A stretch of DNA of 64,000 nucleotides from Parathalassolituus penaei (GCF_026626885.1 NZ_JAPNOA010000018.1:124001-188000); one strand, 5' to 3'. Shown: positions 8,254-15,897, counted from the stretch's first letter. Made by a program: numbers and translations. The notes: a model not told the origin generated them from the sequence alone.

Positions 8254-8297
8254 GATGTATTACGCGGTTCGCCTGGCGGCGTACTCGCCAATACATT
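8254..8297. repeat. Palindromic repeat copy, degenerate right arm
   Basis: Left arm GATGTATTA at 8254 and right arm CAATACATTC near 8289-8297, with TTCGCCTGGCGGCGTA inside. Adjacent to the copy at 8217-8244, so two units stand in tandem between vapC and the araC-type gene. Confidence 0.65.
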
Positions 8298-8333
8298 CTG
8301 CCAAACTCGGCTGGCACTGACCCGAGCTGGTGC

Positions 8334-9251
8334 TTACACCATGCCCGAGGCCATCAGTTGTTTGATGTCTTTCATCGGTGGTGCGCCGAACATGCGGCTG
8401 TATTCGCGGCTGAACTGGGAGGGGCTTTCGTAGCCGACTTCATAGGCGGCTTGGGAGGCTTCGAGTTGTTCGGCCAGCATCAGACGACGGGCTTCGCTCA
8501 GGCGAATCCGTTTGATGAATTGCAGCGGGGTCATGGCAGTCATGGCGCGGAAGTGGCTGTGGAACGCCGATACACTCAGGCCGGCGTCGCTGGCGAGGTC
8601 TTCAATTCGGACCGGGTGTTTGAAGTGGGTTTTTAACCATTCAATCACGCGGGCGATCTGGTGGCTGTGGCTACCGCTGGTGATGATGTTGCGCAGACGT
8701 GGTCCCTGATCGCTTTTTAACAGGCGATAGAAAATCTCCTGCTGGATCAGTGGTGCAAGGGTAGGGATGTCATCGGGCTGATCCAGCAGGCCCAGCAGGC
8801 GTTCGAATGCTCCGCGCAGATCGGCCGACAGATCACTCACGGCAACGCCCAGACGATCATCTTTCTGACGGCTGTTCTGTACCGGGTTGTCGATCATCAG
8901 TTGTGAGATGAGTTTGAGGTTCAGCTCCATGGTCAGGCCGAGGTAGGGCGCATCCGCGCTGGCGTCGGTGATCTGCGACACCACTGGCAGCTCAATGGAG
9001 GTAATCAGGAAGGTGTTGCAGTCGTAGACGAAGGCATCTTCGCCCAGAAACAGGCGTTTCTGGCCCTGGCCGATCAGGCAAATGCTGGGCGACAGCATGT
9101 AACTGACCGGTTCGGTCGGGTGTTCCCAACGATGCAGGGTCAGCCCCGGAATGGAGGGGGTCAGTCGATTGCCAAATGCCAGATGACGATTGATCTGGCT
9201 GGCCAGTGTCGTAACTGGCGGTGATGTTGAATTGCCTGATTCTATTGCCAT
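8334..9251 (-). CDS. AraC-family regulator with AraC_N domain
   Basis: 305 residues from ATG 9251 (GGGAG spaced about 8 nt upstream); the frame extends further up but without support. The N-terminal two thirds match the AraC_N ligand-binding domain (PVSYMLSPSICLIGQGQKRL, FLITSIELPVVSQI). The C-terminus has the paired AraC helix-turn-helix (IEDLASDAGLSVSAFHSHFR, then AAYEVGYESPSQFSREYSRM). Regulators with this N-domain, such as E. coli YqhC, often control neighbouring aldehyde or alcohol oxidoreductases. The gene is divergent from the cupin-CMD gene, and both flanks and its own 5' codons carry GTAGAATCAGGCAA-type sites that recur before the alcohol dehydrogenase gene at 15999. It probably controls both and itself. 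Confidence 0.9.
   Translation of the reverse strand: MAIESGNSTSPPVTTLASQINRHLAFGNRLTPSIPGLTLHRWEHPTEPVSYMLSPSICLIGQGQKRLFLGEDAFVYDCNTFLITSIELPVVSQITDASADAPYLGLTMELNLKLISQLMIDNPVQNSRQKDDRLGVAVSDLSADLRGAFERLLGLLDQPDDIPTLAPLIQQEIFYRLLKSDQGPRLRNIITSGSHSHQIARVIEWLKTHFKHPVRIEDLASDAGLSVSAFHSHFRAMTAMTPLQFIKRIRLSEARRLMLAEQLEASQAAYEVGYESPSQFSREYSRMFGAPPMKDIKQLMASGMV
9231..9245 (-). promoter_or_regulatory. Candidate AraC_N site in own coding start
   Basis: On the minus strand this reads as ATAGAATCAGGCAAT, one base off the GTAGAATCAGGCAA motif found in the promoter region. It covers codons 3-7 of the regulator gene, suggesting autorepression. The overlap with coding sequence makes chance conservation possible. 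Confidence 0.45.
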
Positions 9252-9314
9252 GGCGTTTCTCCCGTCTTTTATGGAGATGGATGCTAGCACCGCTCGCGAA
9301 CAGGCGCACAAGGC

Positions 9315-9456
9315 TTGCCTGATATTCGCAGAATCTGGCAATAAACTCGCAGGATCAGGCAAGTTGGATTGTTATGGCTCATGGGATCTATGAGTGTCGC
9401 GAATTAATAACTGCAGGGCTTCGTAGAATCAGGCAAAAACTGGCGAGGATTGGTCT
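9315..9456 (+). promoter_or_regulatory. AraC_N regulator binding region, several paired motifs
   Basis: Contains GCAGAATCTGGCAA (9328) and GCAGGATCAGGCAA (9349), which are direct repeats 21 bp apart. A second pair follows: GTAGAATCAGGCAA (9423) with an AGGAT half-site at 9446. An inverted TTGCCTGAT lies at 9315-9323. The 21-bp spacing, two helical turns, is typical of the paired half-sites of AraC-family proteins. The pair before the downstream adh gene (15862-15897) has the same spacing. Confidence 0.7.
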
Positions 9457-9533
9457 ACCGGCTGCAAGCGCCCGGACGCTTTAATGGACGCCATTGTTTC
9501 GAGAGTGAAATCCATCGTCCGAGGGAGATTTTT

Positions 9534-10664
9534 ATGGCGAACAAATCCCGTATCAGTCCAGCCGCTTTGTTGGCGATTGCTGGTCTTTCCGGTGAAGTCA
9601 ACGCAGCTGAAGCCCAGACTGTGTATCCGGCTGGCACTCTGCCGACCTTCACTGGCCCGGAAGCCATGTTCACCGGCAAGGTGGATGTGCAGATGGCTTT
9701 TCCGGGTGACAACACTCCCTACTCAGGCGCGTTTGTAACCTTCCAGCCGAGTGCACGTACGGCCTGGCACGATCATCCGGCGGGTCAGCACATGGTGGTG
9801 ACCAAAGGCACGGCGATTACGGCAACCCGTGATGGTCAGGTGGTCAGTTTTTCTGAAGGTGAAGCGGTGTGGTGCCCGGAAGGGGTTGATCACTGGCACG
9901 GTGCTACACCGCATGCGGCCATGACCCATTTTGTGGTGACTGGCAGCAAGGACAACAGCGCTGTTAACTGGAAAGACAAGGTTTCGGATGCCCAATATCA
10001 GGCCGCGCTGGATGCTCTGAAAGGCACTGCCCCCGAGATCAAACGGCTGACCATTCGGGAACAGCAGCTGGTCGTCGCGGTTGCGTTTGCCGCAGCGGAT
10101 GATCTGGGATCGCTGCGGGCGGTGTTTGATGAGTCGCTGGAAGCCGGAGTCACGATCAATGATCTGTCCGAATCCATGGTGCATCTGTACCCGTACGGCG
10201 GTTTTCCAAAATCCCTGAATGGTCTGGGTACCCTGATGGCGGTGGTGAACGAACGTAAGGCTGCCGGTAAAAAAGACGTAGAGGGCGCAGAGCCACAACC
10301 TCTGCCAGCACCGGATCAGGCGGAAGCGCTGGGCAAAAAAGTCCAGACCGAGCTGGTGGGGCATCCGGTAAGCGGCCCATTGTTCGACTTTGAACCAGTG
10401 GCCAACACTTTCCTGCAGAAACATCTGTTTGGTGATGTGTTCGCCCGTGGCCTGTTCAGCAATCAGGAACGGGAAATCCTGACGGTGGCAATTCTGGCCA
10501 GTATGCCGGGTGCTGCTCCGCAGCTGAATTCCCACATTGGTATGTCGCTGCACACCGGCGTCAGCCCGGAAACACTGCAGGAACTGGCCAGCTTGCTGGA
10601 ATTCCGCGTCAGCCGTGCCACGGGGTTGCGCGTAAGCAGCGCACTGACGGCTGTACAAAACTGA
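9534..10664 (+). CDS. Cupin plus carboxymuconolactone-decarboxylase-like fusion
   Basis: 376 residues from ATG 9534 with GAGGGAG 6-7 nt upstream. A hydrophobic N-terminus ending in SGEVNAAEA may be a Sec signal, so the protein could be periplasmic. Residues ~35-135 are a cupin with metal-type ligands (ARTAWHDHPAGQHMVV, VDHWHGATPHAAM). Two CMD/AhpD-like segments follow (LTIREQQLVVAVAFAAADDL and FSNQEREILTVAILASMPG). Neither CMD segment has the CxxC or active cysteine of AhpD-type peroxidases, so redox activity is unlikely. Fusions of these two domains are often found next to AraC_N regulators and oxidoreductases; the substrate is unknown. Confidence 0.85.
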   Translation: MANKSRISPAALLAIAGLSGEVNAAEAQTVYPAGTLPTFTGPEAMFTGKVDVQMAFPGDNTPYSGAFVTFQPSARTAWHDHPAGQHMVVTKGTAITATRDGQVVSFSEGEAVWCPEGVDHWHGATPHAAMTHFVVTGSKDNSAVNWKDKVSDAQYQAALDALKGTAPEIKRLTIREQQLVVAVAFAAADDLGSLRAVFDESLEAGVTINDLSESMVHLYPYGGFPKSLNGLGTLMAVVNERKAAGKKDVEGAEPQPLPAPDQAEALGKKVQTELVGHPVSGPLFDFEPVANTFLQKHLFGDVFARGLFSNQEREILTVAILASMPGAAPQLNSHIGMSLHTGVSPETLQELASLLEFRVSRATGLRVSSALTAVQN

Positions 10665-10747
10665 TCGGTTATCTCCCTTACGATGGGGAATCAGCTCCCG
10701 GTACAGGCGTTCGGGAGTGCGGTGAGTCTCTGATCGTAACCATCTTG

Positions 10748-10773
10748 CCCCGGTCCCCGGCCGGGGATTTTTT
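10748..10773 (+). terminator. Terminator after the cupin-CMD gene
   Basis: CCCCGG (10748-10753) can pair with CCGGGG (10761-10766), or alternatively TCCCC with GGGGA (10754-10767). The stem is followed by a run of T with one A. It ends the cupin-CMD transcript. Confidence 0.75.
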
Positions 10774-10789
10774 ATTCTGCTGGTAGGTT

Positions 10790-10893
10790 GGTGTTCTCAG
10801 GGATACGCCGATTCTGCGGCCAAAGTCCCGTTACTTCATTCCCGTAATCTCCTTGCCAGGATTTTGATGGCTTCGCCAACGTCAATGGCGTTG
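10790..10893 (-). pseudogene. hipB antitoxin remnant, frameshifted
   Basis: This stretch aligns by eye along its length with the intact hipB at 14120-14245 on the same strand, sharing blocks such as TTCTCAGGGATACGCCGA, GTAATCTCCTTG and CAGGATTTTGATGGC. Translation gives AIDVGEAIKIL, matching AIDFGEAIKIL of the intact protein. One base is then missing relative to hipB, and the frame shifts into an early stop. No hipA sequence is adjacent. Together with the intact hipBA it brackets the mobA-luxR segment. Confidence 0.75.
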
Positions 10894-10947
10894 TGGCGTA
10901 GATAGCCAGCCTGATTCTCGGATGAGGTAATACCTGCCAGCTCTGTT

Positions 10948-10972
10948 GTTGTCCCCATTTTCTGGGGACAAC
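10948..10972. promoter_or_regulatory. Operator-like palindrome upstream of mobA-like gene
   Basis: GTTGTCCCC (10948-10956) and GGGGACAAC (10964-10972) are perfect 9-bp inverted arms with a 7-nt centre, 107 nt before the hydroxylase start. There is no T-run, so it is more likely a protein-binding site than a terminator. The binder is unknown; the downstream LuxR-type protein is one candidate. Confidence 0.55.
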
Positions 10973-11078
10973 CTCTCTTGTCTTGTCCCTTTATTCTTGC
11001 CGGGTTGTCTGGTGTGCCGCGCCTGCGGGCTGCGTGATGCCAATACTCATCCAACAATAATGACAAGAGGTTTCTGCC

Positions 11079-13067
11079 ATGCAGTATCACCTGAACGGTT
11101 TCAAGCCTGGCAACTTGCAGGTTGCTGATGCCGCCCGCGTTCCCGATCCGATTCCTCCGCTGGTTGATCTGCCCGACGAAGTGGATGTGCTGATCGTCGG
11201 TTGTGGTCCGGCCGGGTTGGCGCTGGCGCGTCAACTGGCGGATTTTGCCGATATTCGTACCTGTATTGTCGAGCAAAAAGCCGGACCGATGCTGTTTGGT
11301 CAGGCTGACGGTATTTCCTGTCGCACCCTGGAGATCATGGAAGCCTTCAACAGCAGCGAACTGCTGGTGAAAGAAACCTACCAACTGCGCCAAAACGCGT
11401 TCTGGGAGCCGGACGTGAACCAACCGCAACACATCAAGCGCGCTCACAAGGTAGCGGATGCGCGCCTGGGCCTGTCGGAGTTTGTTCATGGTGTGGTTAA
11501 CCAGTCGCGCCTGCACGATATTCTGCTCGATGGCATGGCCAGCTCGATCAACCATCTGCGGCCGCATTACAGTCGCCGCCTGCTGGAGCTGAACATCGAT
11601 CAGATCCTGACCCAGGATCTGAAGGCGTATCCTGTTACGGCGACGTTTGAGCGCCTGAATGCCACCATCGGCGGCTCTGAAACCCATCCGGCAGTGCGTA
11701 CCGAAACCATCAAGGCCCGTTATATCGTCGGTTGCGATGGTGCTCGCAGCGCGGTGCGCAAAAACCTCGGTATTGCCTTGCAAGGTGACTCGGCCAACAA
11801 GGCCTGGGGCGTGATGGACGTGCTGCTGGTGACGGATTTTCCGGACATCCGGGTCAAGAGTTTCATTCAGTCGAAAGAACACGGTGCGGTGATGCTGATT
11901 CCTCGCGAGGGCGGTTATCTGGTGCGTTTGTACGTTGAACTGGATCTGCTCGGTCAGGATCAGCGGGCGGCGCAGCTCGACCTCAACGCCGACGACATCA
12001 TTGCCAAGGCCAGACTCATCATGAATCCGTACCAGCTGGACGTGAAAGAAGTCGCCTGGTGGTCGATTTATGAAGTGGGCCAGCGGGTGGCGGAGCGTTT
12101 TACCGACCTGCCCGCCGACCTGACAGACGCCGAACGCGCCGGACGGATTCCGAGGGCGTTTGTCGCCGGTGACGCCTGCCACACCCACAGCCCGAAAGGT
12201 GGTTGGGGCCTGAACACCTCGTTGCCGGACACCTTCAATCTGGGCTGGAAGCTGGCGGCGGTGCTGCAAGGCAAGGCTCGCCCCGAGCTGCTGCAAAGCT
12301 ACGAAGCCGAGCGTCGCAAGGTGGCGTTTATGCTGATTAACGCCGACCGCGAAATGTCAGCGCTGGTGGCGACCCAACCGAAAAAAGACGCCGCGCCGGT
12401 GAAGACCAATACCGCCGACATCGAGAAATTTATTGCCCGTCAGAACGGCTTTATTGCCGGCACCTCGATTGGCTACGACGCCTCGTATCTGTGCTGTGGG
12501 CATGAGCATCAGGCGCTGGCGACCGGTTTTCCGGTAGGGCAGCGATTTCATTCCGCCGAGGCGGTGCGCCTGGCCGATGGCTGCCCGGTGCAACTCGGGC
12601 ATCTGGTCAAGGCTGATGGCCGCTGGCGCATTTTTGTGTTCGCTGACGCCGTCAGCCCGGTGACCACGACCGCCGCAAACCCTGGCTCAGAGGCGCTGCG
12701 ACTGCTGGAATTTCTGGCCCATAACCCGCAATCCCCGCTGCTGAAATACACCCCGGCGGGAGCCGACATCGACTCGGTGATCGATGTTTACAGCGTATTC
12801 CAGCAGCAGGATCTGGCGCTGGAGAACCTGCCTGGCTCCCTCGATCCCGTCTTGCAGCCGCAGAAGGGCAAATTCGGCCTGCGCGATTACGAAAAGGTGT
12901 TCCAGACCGATGCTGGCCACGACATTTTCAACCAGCGTGGTATCGACCGTGAGCGTGGCTGCATGGTGATTGTGCGTCCGGATCAGCATATCGGTGCTCT
13001 GCTGCCGTTAACGGATCAGGTCGGGCTGGCGCAATTTTTTGCCCGCTTCATGATCGACAACGGCTGA
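11079..13067 (+). CDS. mobA: FAD aromatic hydroxylase, 3-hydroxybenzoate 4-monooxygenase-like
   Basis: 662 residues. The start MQYHLNGFKPGN and many later segments closely follow MobA of Comamonas, which converts 3-hydroxybenzoate to protocatechuate with NADPH and O2. FAD/NAD sites: VDVLIVGCGPAGLALA (GxGxxG), CDGARSAVRK, and GDACHTHSPK. The C-terminal ~170 residues are the thioredoxin-like phenol-hydroxylase dimerisation domain (LGHLVKADGRWRIFVFADAV, VRPDQHIGALLPL). Unusually, the family motif GQGMN after GDACHTHSPK reads GWGLNTSLPD here, at the FAD/active-site loop, so the substrate may differ. No ring-cleavage genes are nearby. ATG 11079 is preceded by AAGAGG. A LuxR-type gene follows 96 nt downstream. 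Confidence 0.8.
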   Translation: MQYHLNGFKPGNLQVADAARVPDPIPPLVDLPDEVDVLIVGCGPAGLALARQLADFADIRTCIVEQKAGPMLFGQADGISCRTLEIMEAFNSSELLVKETYQLRQNAFWEPDVNQPQHIKRAHKVADARLGLSEFVHGVVNQSRLHDILLDGMASSINHLRPHYSRRLLELNIDQILTQDLKAYPVTATFERLNATIGGSETHPAVRTETIKARYIVGCDGARSAVRKNLGIALQGDSANKAWGVMDVLLVTDFPDIRVKSFIQSKEHGAVMLIPREGGYLVRLYVELDLLGQDQRAAQLDLNADDIIAKARLIMNPYQLDVKEVAWWSIYEVGQRVAERFTDLPADLTDAERAGRIPRAFVAGDACHTHSPKGGWGLNTSLPDTFNLGWKLAAVLQGKARPELLQSYEAERRKVAFMLINADREMSALVATQPKKDAAPVKTNTADIEKFIARQNGFIAGTSIGYDASYLCCGHEHQALATGFPVGQRFHSAEAVRLADGCPVQLGHLVKADGRWRIFVFADAVSPVTTTAANPGSEALRLLEFLAHNPQSPLLKYTPAGADIDSVIDVYSVFQQQDLALENLPGSLDPVLQPQKGKFGLRDYEKVFQTDAGHDIFNQRGIDRERGCMVIVRPDQHIGALLPLTDQVGLAQFFARFMIDNG

Positions 13068-13163
13068 AAACACCGTAGCATTTGCATCGGGCTTTCTGCG
13101 CAAGACGTTCTGTATTGGTCTTTCTGCCGTGAGCTGCCGGTGCAATTACCCAGGTGCTATACC

Positions 13164-13943
13164 ATGCCGTCACAGACATCCTCCTGCGCCCTGGGGCGTC
13201 AACCGCTTGCTGATCCTCTGTTTCTCACTCAGCTGGCGCTGTTGGAAAGCCTTGGCGAGGGGGATTTCTTCGAAAAGCTGCTTGGCTGGATGCATGAGGT
13301 TCTGCAAACGGATCAATGCATGCTGTTTTTTCTGGGCAACGACCAACCGCTCAGCACTCTGCTGTACAAGGACTTCAGTGCTGATGCCCGTGCGCGCCAG
13401 CTGGCGTTTGAGTACATCAGTGAGGGACGCTATCGCCATGATCCGAATTTTGCGCGGCTGGTGGGCAGTGAAGAAGGCCGGATCGAAACCTGGTGCCTTG
13501 ATGATCTTGGCCCGTCGATGCCGCGTGAGTACCGCAAGCGTTTTTTCGAGGCTCCGGGGTTCGTTGATAAATGGTCGATTCTGTTCCGCGCCCGTAACGG
13601 CTGTTTTTACCTGAATCTTTACAGTCGGCGGCAGATCTTCCGGGATCTGTTTGGCACCAGCCTGCCTGACGAAAACACCGTGGCCCGGCTGCTGGCGGTG
13701 CTGATCGGCAAGCACTACCAGATCAGTCAGGTGCAGTTGAGCCAGGGGCCGCTGGCGTTTCTGTCGGAGCGGGAGCGGCAGGTCTGTGAAGGCACGCTGG
13801 CCGGTAAAAAAGCCGAAGCCATTGCCCATGAACTTGGGGTTGCGGCCAGCAGCATCGTCACCTACCGCAAACGCGCCTACGACAAACTGGGCATCAATTC
13901 ACGGGCGCAATTGTTTGCGCTGTGCCATGGCAAGGGCGACTGA
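13164..13943 (+). CDS. LuxR-type transcriptional regulator
   Basis: 259 residues from ATG 13164 (AGGTG upstream); a GTG at 13140 is possible but less well placed. The C-terminal ~65 residues are a clear LuxR helix-turn-helix (LSERERQVCEGTLAGKKAEA, then AHELGVAASSIVTYRKRAYD, KLGINSRAQLFALC). The N-terminal ~180 residues have no receiver domain or acyl-homoserine-lactone domain that I recognise. They contain segments like CMLFFLGNDQP and CFYLNLYSRR, which suggest a sensor-type alpha/beta fold. Its position 96 nt behind the hydroxylase, on the same strand, makes it the likely regulator of that gene, perhaps at the palindrome 10948-10972. Confidence 0.85.
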   Translation: MPSQTSSCALGRQPLADPLFLTQLALLESLGEGDFFEKLLGWMHEVLQTDQCMLFFLGNDQPLSTLLYKDFSADARARQLAFEYISEGRYRHDPNFARLVGSEEGRIETWCLDDLGPSMPREYRKRFFEAPGFVDKWSILFRARNGCFYLNLYSRRQIFRDLFGTSLPDENTVARLLAVLIGKHYQISQVQLSQGPLAFLSERERQVCEGTLAGKKAEAIAHELGVAASSIVTYRKRAYDKLGINSRAQLFALCHGKGD

Positions 13944-14031
13944 GCCTGGCTGATCGGCTCTGCAGGTCGGCGCTGTGGCCAGCAAGTCGACCACCGGTAT
14001 GTGATCGTGGCCAGATTGTATTACCGACAGG

Positions 14032-14304
14032 CTAACGCCCGATCACCAGTCCTACTTTCAGCCCGAAAAGCCCAAGCAACTGGTTCAGGGTTTTGATGGT
14101 GGGGTTACCTTTGCCGGATTCGATCTGGGCCAGTGTTCTCAGGGATACGCCGACAAGTTGGGCAAAGTCCTGTTGTTTCAGTCCTGTAATCTCCTTGCGC
14201 AGGATTTTGATGGCCTCTCCAAAGTCGATGGCACCCGAGTTCAACTGTTGCTCCACTGACTGCAGAATCTCGCGGCGTGAAGCGGTGTTCGATTGTTTGC
14301 TCAT
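14032..14304 (-). CDS. hipB: HipB-like XRE antitoxin
   Basis: 90 residues. The helix-turn-helix is visible as ITGLKQQDFAQLVGVSLRTL, followed by AQIESGKGNPTIKTLNQLL, the usual HipB core. The C-terminus LFGLKVGLVIGR is the hydrophobic tail strand seen in HipB relatives. ATG overlaps the hipA stop (ATGA), so translation is coupled. Expected to bind the HipA kinase and repress the operon at the TGCA-containing palindromes before hipA. A decayed second copy lies at 10790-10893. Confidence 0.88.
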   Translation of the reverse strand: MSKQSNTASRREILQSVEQQLNSGAIDFGEAIKILRKEITGLKQQDFAQLVGVSLRTLAQIESGKGNPTIKTLNQLLGLFGLKVGLVIGR

Positions 14305-15650
14305 AGCAGCCCCCAGTTTGCCAAGCGGCTTTTCAGATTGCCCAGCTGGATGCGAGGATGATTAAAAACCGCGTCGGGTAGATGGTAGTCGCTGGCCAGG
14401 TCCGGTACCGATAACAGATCCTGTTTGGCAAATTGCCTGATTCCTTCCCATAAGGTCTCTTCGGAGAGCCCTGTGCTGGTGGCCGCGGCGACACATATTG
14501 CTCGCCAGTCAAACCGACCACCCAGCTCCAGATTGCCCCAGCGGCTGGTGCGGGTAATGCCTTCAGCATCCATACACATAGGCGCGAGGTCATAAACGGG
14601 TGCCAGCTGTAGTTGGTCGGCCTGTTTCAGAATGGCGGTGTTACGCCCGTGGTTGTCGGTATTGCCCAGCACAACGTTGAGCAGGTCGCGACGGAGGTAA
14701 TCGAGGACCATATCTTCGATTTTTGATTGCTGATTGTATTCGCTCCAGTATCGAACCAGGCTGGCCAGATAGTCTGTGTGCTGAACCGTCTGGCCGGGTT
14801 CGCTAACCCCCTGCATGGCGTAGAGTGATTCCATACCGAGCCGGTGCTGCGCATCCGGTCTGTCAAAACGTTTCAGCCAGAGGCTGGGTTTGCTGATGAG
14901 TGGGTCATCATGATGGCTGAAAAAGATGGAGTCGAATCCTTTGGGGCCGGTGTCGATGCTGGTGATGCGATTGATGCGACTGCAAATCTGATAGTAACGG
15001 TATTCGCCTTCCAGAATGGTTTGGTCGAGTTGTAAAGACTGGTGGCGTGGAAACTTGACCAGAAATTGTTCTGCACAATTTTCATCGGGCAGTGATCCTG
15101 CCGGGTAATAAAGGCCATCAGAACCGAGCGATACCAGTAGTTTCGGTGCTTCACCGCCGGCGCCGGTTGCCCCGCCAATCGCTGCCCCTTGTTCGCGGGC
15201 ATAGTCCAGAAAATCCGAATCCCGTTTAAGTACGTCAGTCATCGGGAAGCCGATTGCGGGAGTATCGGGTTGCTGAAGTGCTGACTCCAGGACCCGGAGG
15301 TTGCCGATGGGTGCCGGACAGTGGTTGCGCAGAAGGTAGAAATCATGGATTGGGCTGCTGTAGTTTTCCAGACCCAGCCGAAGACAGATGGCCCGGCGGG
15401 CGGCTCCTAATGGCAGAATATCCAGCAGAAAGGCAGGCCAGTGTTCGTTATGGTGAGGAAAAAAATCAACCGGAAACTCAAGGCTCAGGCGTGCGGCTGG
15501 ATACTGCCTGAAACGAGCCACATAAGACGCATCATATTCAAGCTCAATCGCGCTGCTGCGGCCTCTGTCCGGATTGAGCACGGATAGCGTAGCGGCTGTC
15601 TGCCATGCTCCAGCCAGCCAGGTTTGCAAGGTAATGTGCTGGGGTGTCAT
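14301..15650 (-). CDS. hipA: HipA-like serine/threonine kinase toxin
   Basis: About 449 residues from ATG 15650; an in-frame ATG at 15680 would add ten residues but overlaps the operator palindromes. HipA kinases phosphorylate glutamyl-tRNA synthetase or related targets and arrest growth. Visible motifs are the N-terminal WLAGAWQTAATLSV region, the ATP-loop-like IGGATGAGGEAPKLLV, the basic FLVKFPRH strand, the catalytic LGNTDNHGRN loop, and YDLAPMCMDAEG as the metal-binding DFG equivalent. All key residues are present, so it looks active. The toxin gene precedes the antitoxin, the reverse of E. coli hipBA. Confidence 0.87.
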   Translation of the reverse strand: MTPQHITLQTWLAGAWQTAATLSVLNPDRGRSSAIELEYDASYVARFRQYPAARLSLEFPVDFFPHHNEHWPAFLLDILPLGAARRAICLRLGLENYSSPIHDFYLLRNHCPAPIGNLRVLESALQQPDTPAIGFPMTDVLKRDSDFLDYAREQGAAIGGATGAGGEAPKLLVSLGSDGLYYPAGSLPDENCAEQFLVKFPRHQSLQLDQTILEGEYRYYQICSRINRITSIDTGPKGFDSIFFSHHDDPLISKPSLWLKRFDRPDAQHRLGMESLYAMQGVSEPGQTVQHTDYLASLVRYWSEYNQQSKIEDMVLDYLRRDLLNVVLGNTDNHGRNTAILKQADQLQLAPVYDLAPMCMDAEGITRTSRWGNLELGGRFDWRAICVAAATSTGLSEETLWEGIRQFAKQDLLSVPDLASDYHLPDAVFNHPRIQLGNLKSRLANWGLL

Positions 15651-15671
15651 ACCGGTGCCTGCAATGGGTTG

Positions 15672-15693
15672 ATAGTGCATTATAGTGCACTAT
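15672..15693. promoter_or_regulatory. hipAB operator, TGCA palindromes
   Basis: ATAGTGCACTAT (15682-15693) is a perfect 12-bp palindrome, and a partial copy ATAGTGCAT lies at 15672-15680. Further TGCATT-type half-sites occur at about 15757-15775. Such repeats before hip operons are bound by HipB. They sit just upstream of the likely hipA start. Confidence 0.6.
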
Positions 15694-15861
15694 TGGATCT
15701 GATAAGTTGAGTTTTATGTGTTTAAATACATTTTATGAGTCTTGAGATCTCTTTTAATGCATTAACGTGCATTTTTGAGGATGTGACCATCAGGGCGGCG
15801 GCATATTCATCAGCGGTGTCTGGGCTGACAATCCGGGTGATTCGGCTAACGATGAATTTTT

Positions 15862-15897
15862 GTAGAATCAGGCAATCATCAAACAGGATCTGGCACT
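15862..15897 (+). promoter_or_regulatory. AraC_N regulator site before adh
   Basis: GTAGAATCAGGCAAT (15862-15876) and ACAGGATCTGGCACT (15883-15897) are direct repeats starting 21 bp apart. They match in sequence and spacing the paired motifs at 9328/9349 and 9423/9446 beside the AraC_N gene. Located about 100 nt before the adh start, a normal activator position. Confidence 0.7.

Noticed and set aside
10836-12296. Long open frame (486 codons) antisense to the mobA-like gene
   Set aside because: It is a shadow of a high-GC coding frame. Its product has no recognisable domain, and only its tail encodes the hipB remnant.
14430-14445. ATTGCCTGATTC resembling the AraC_N motif
   Set aside because: Inside hipA coding sequence, single and unpaired, with no promoter nearby; probably chance.
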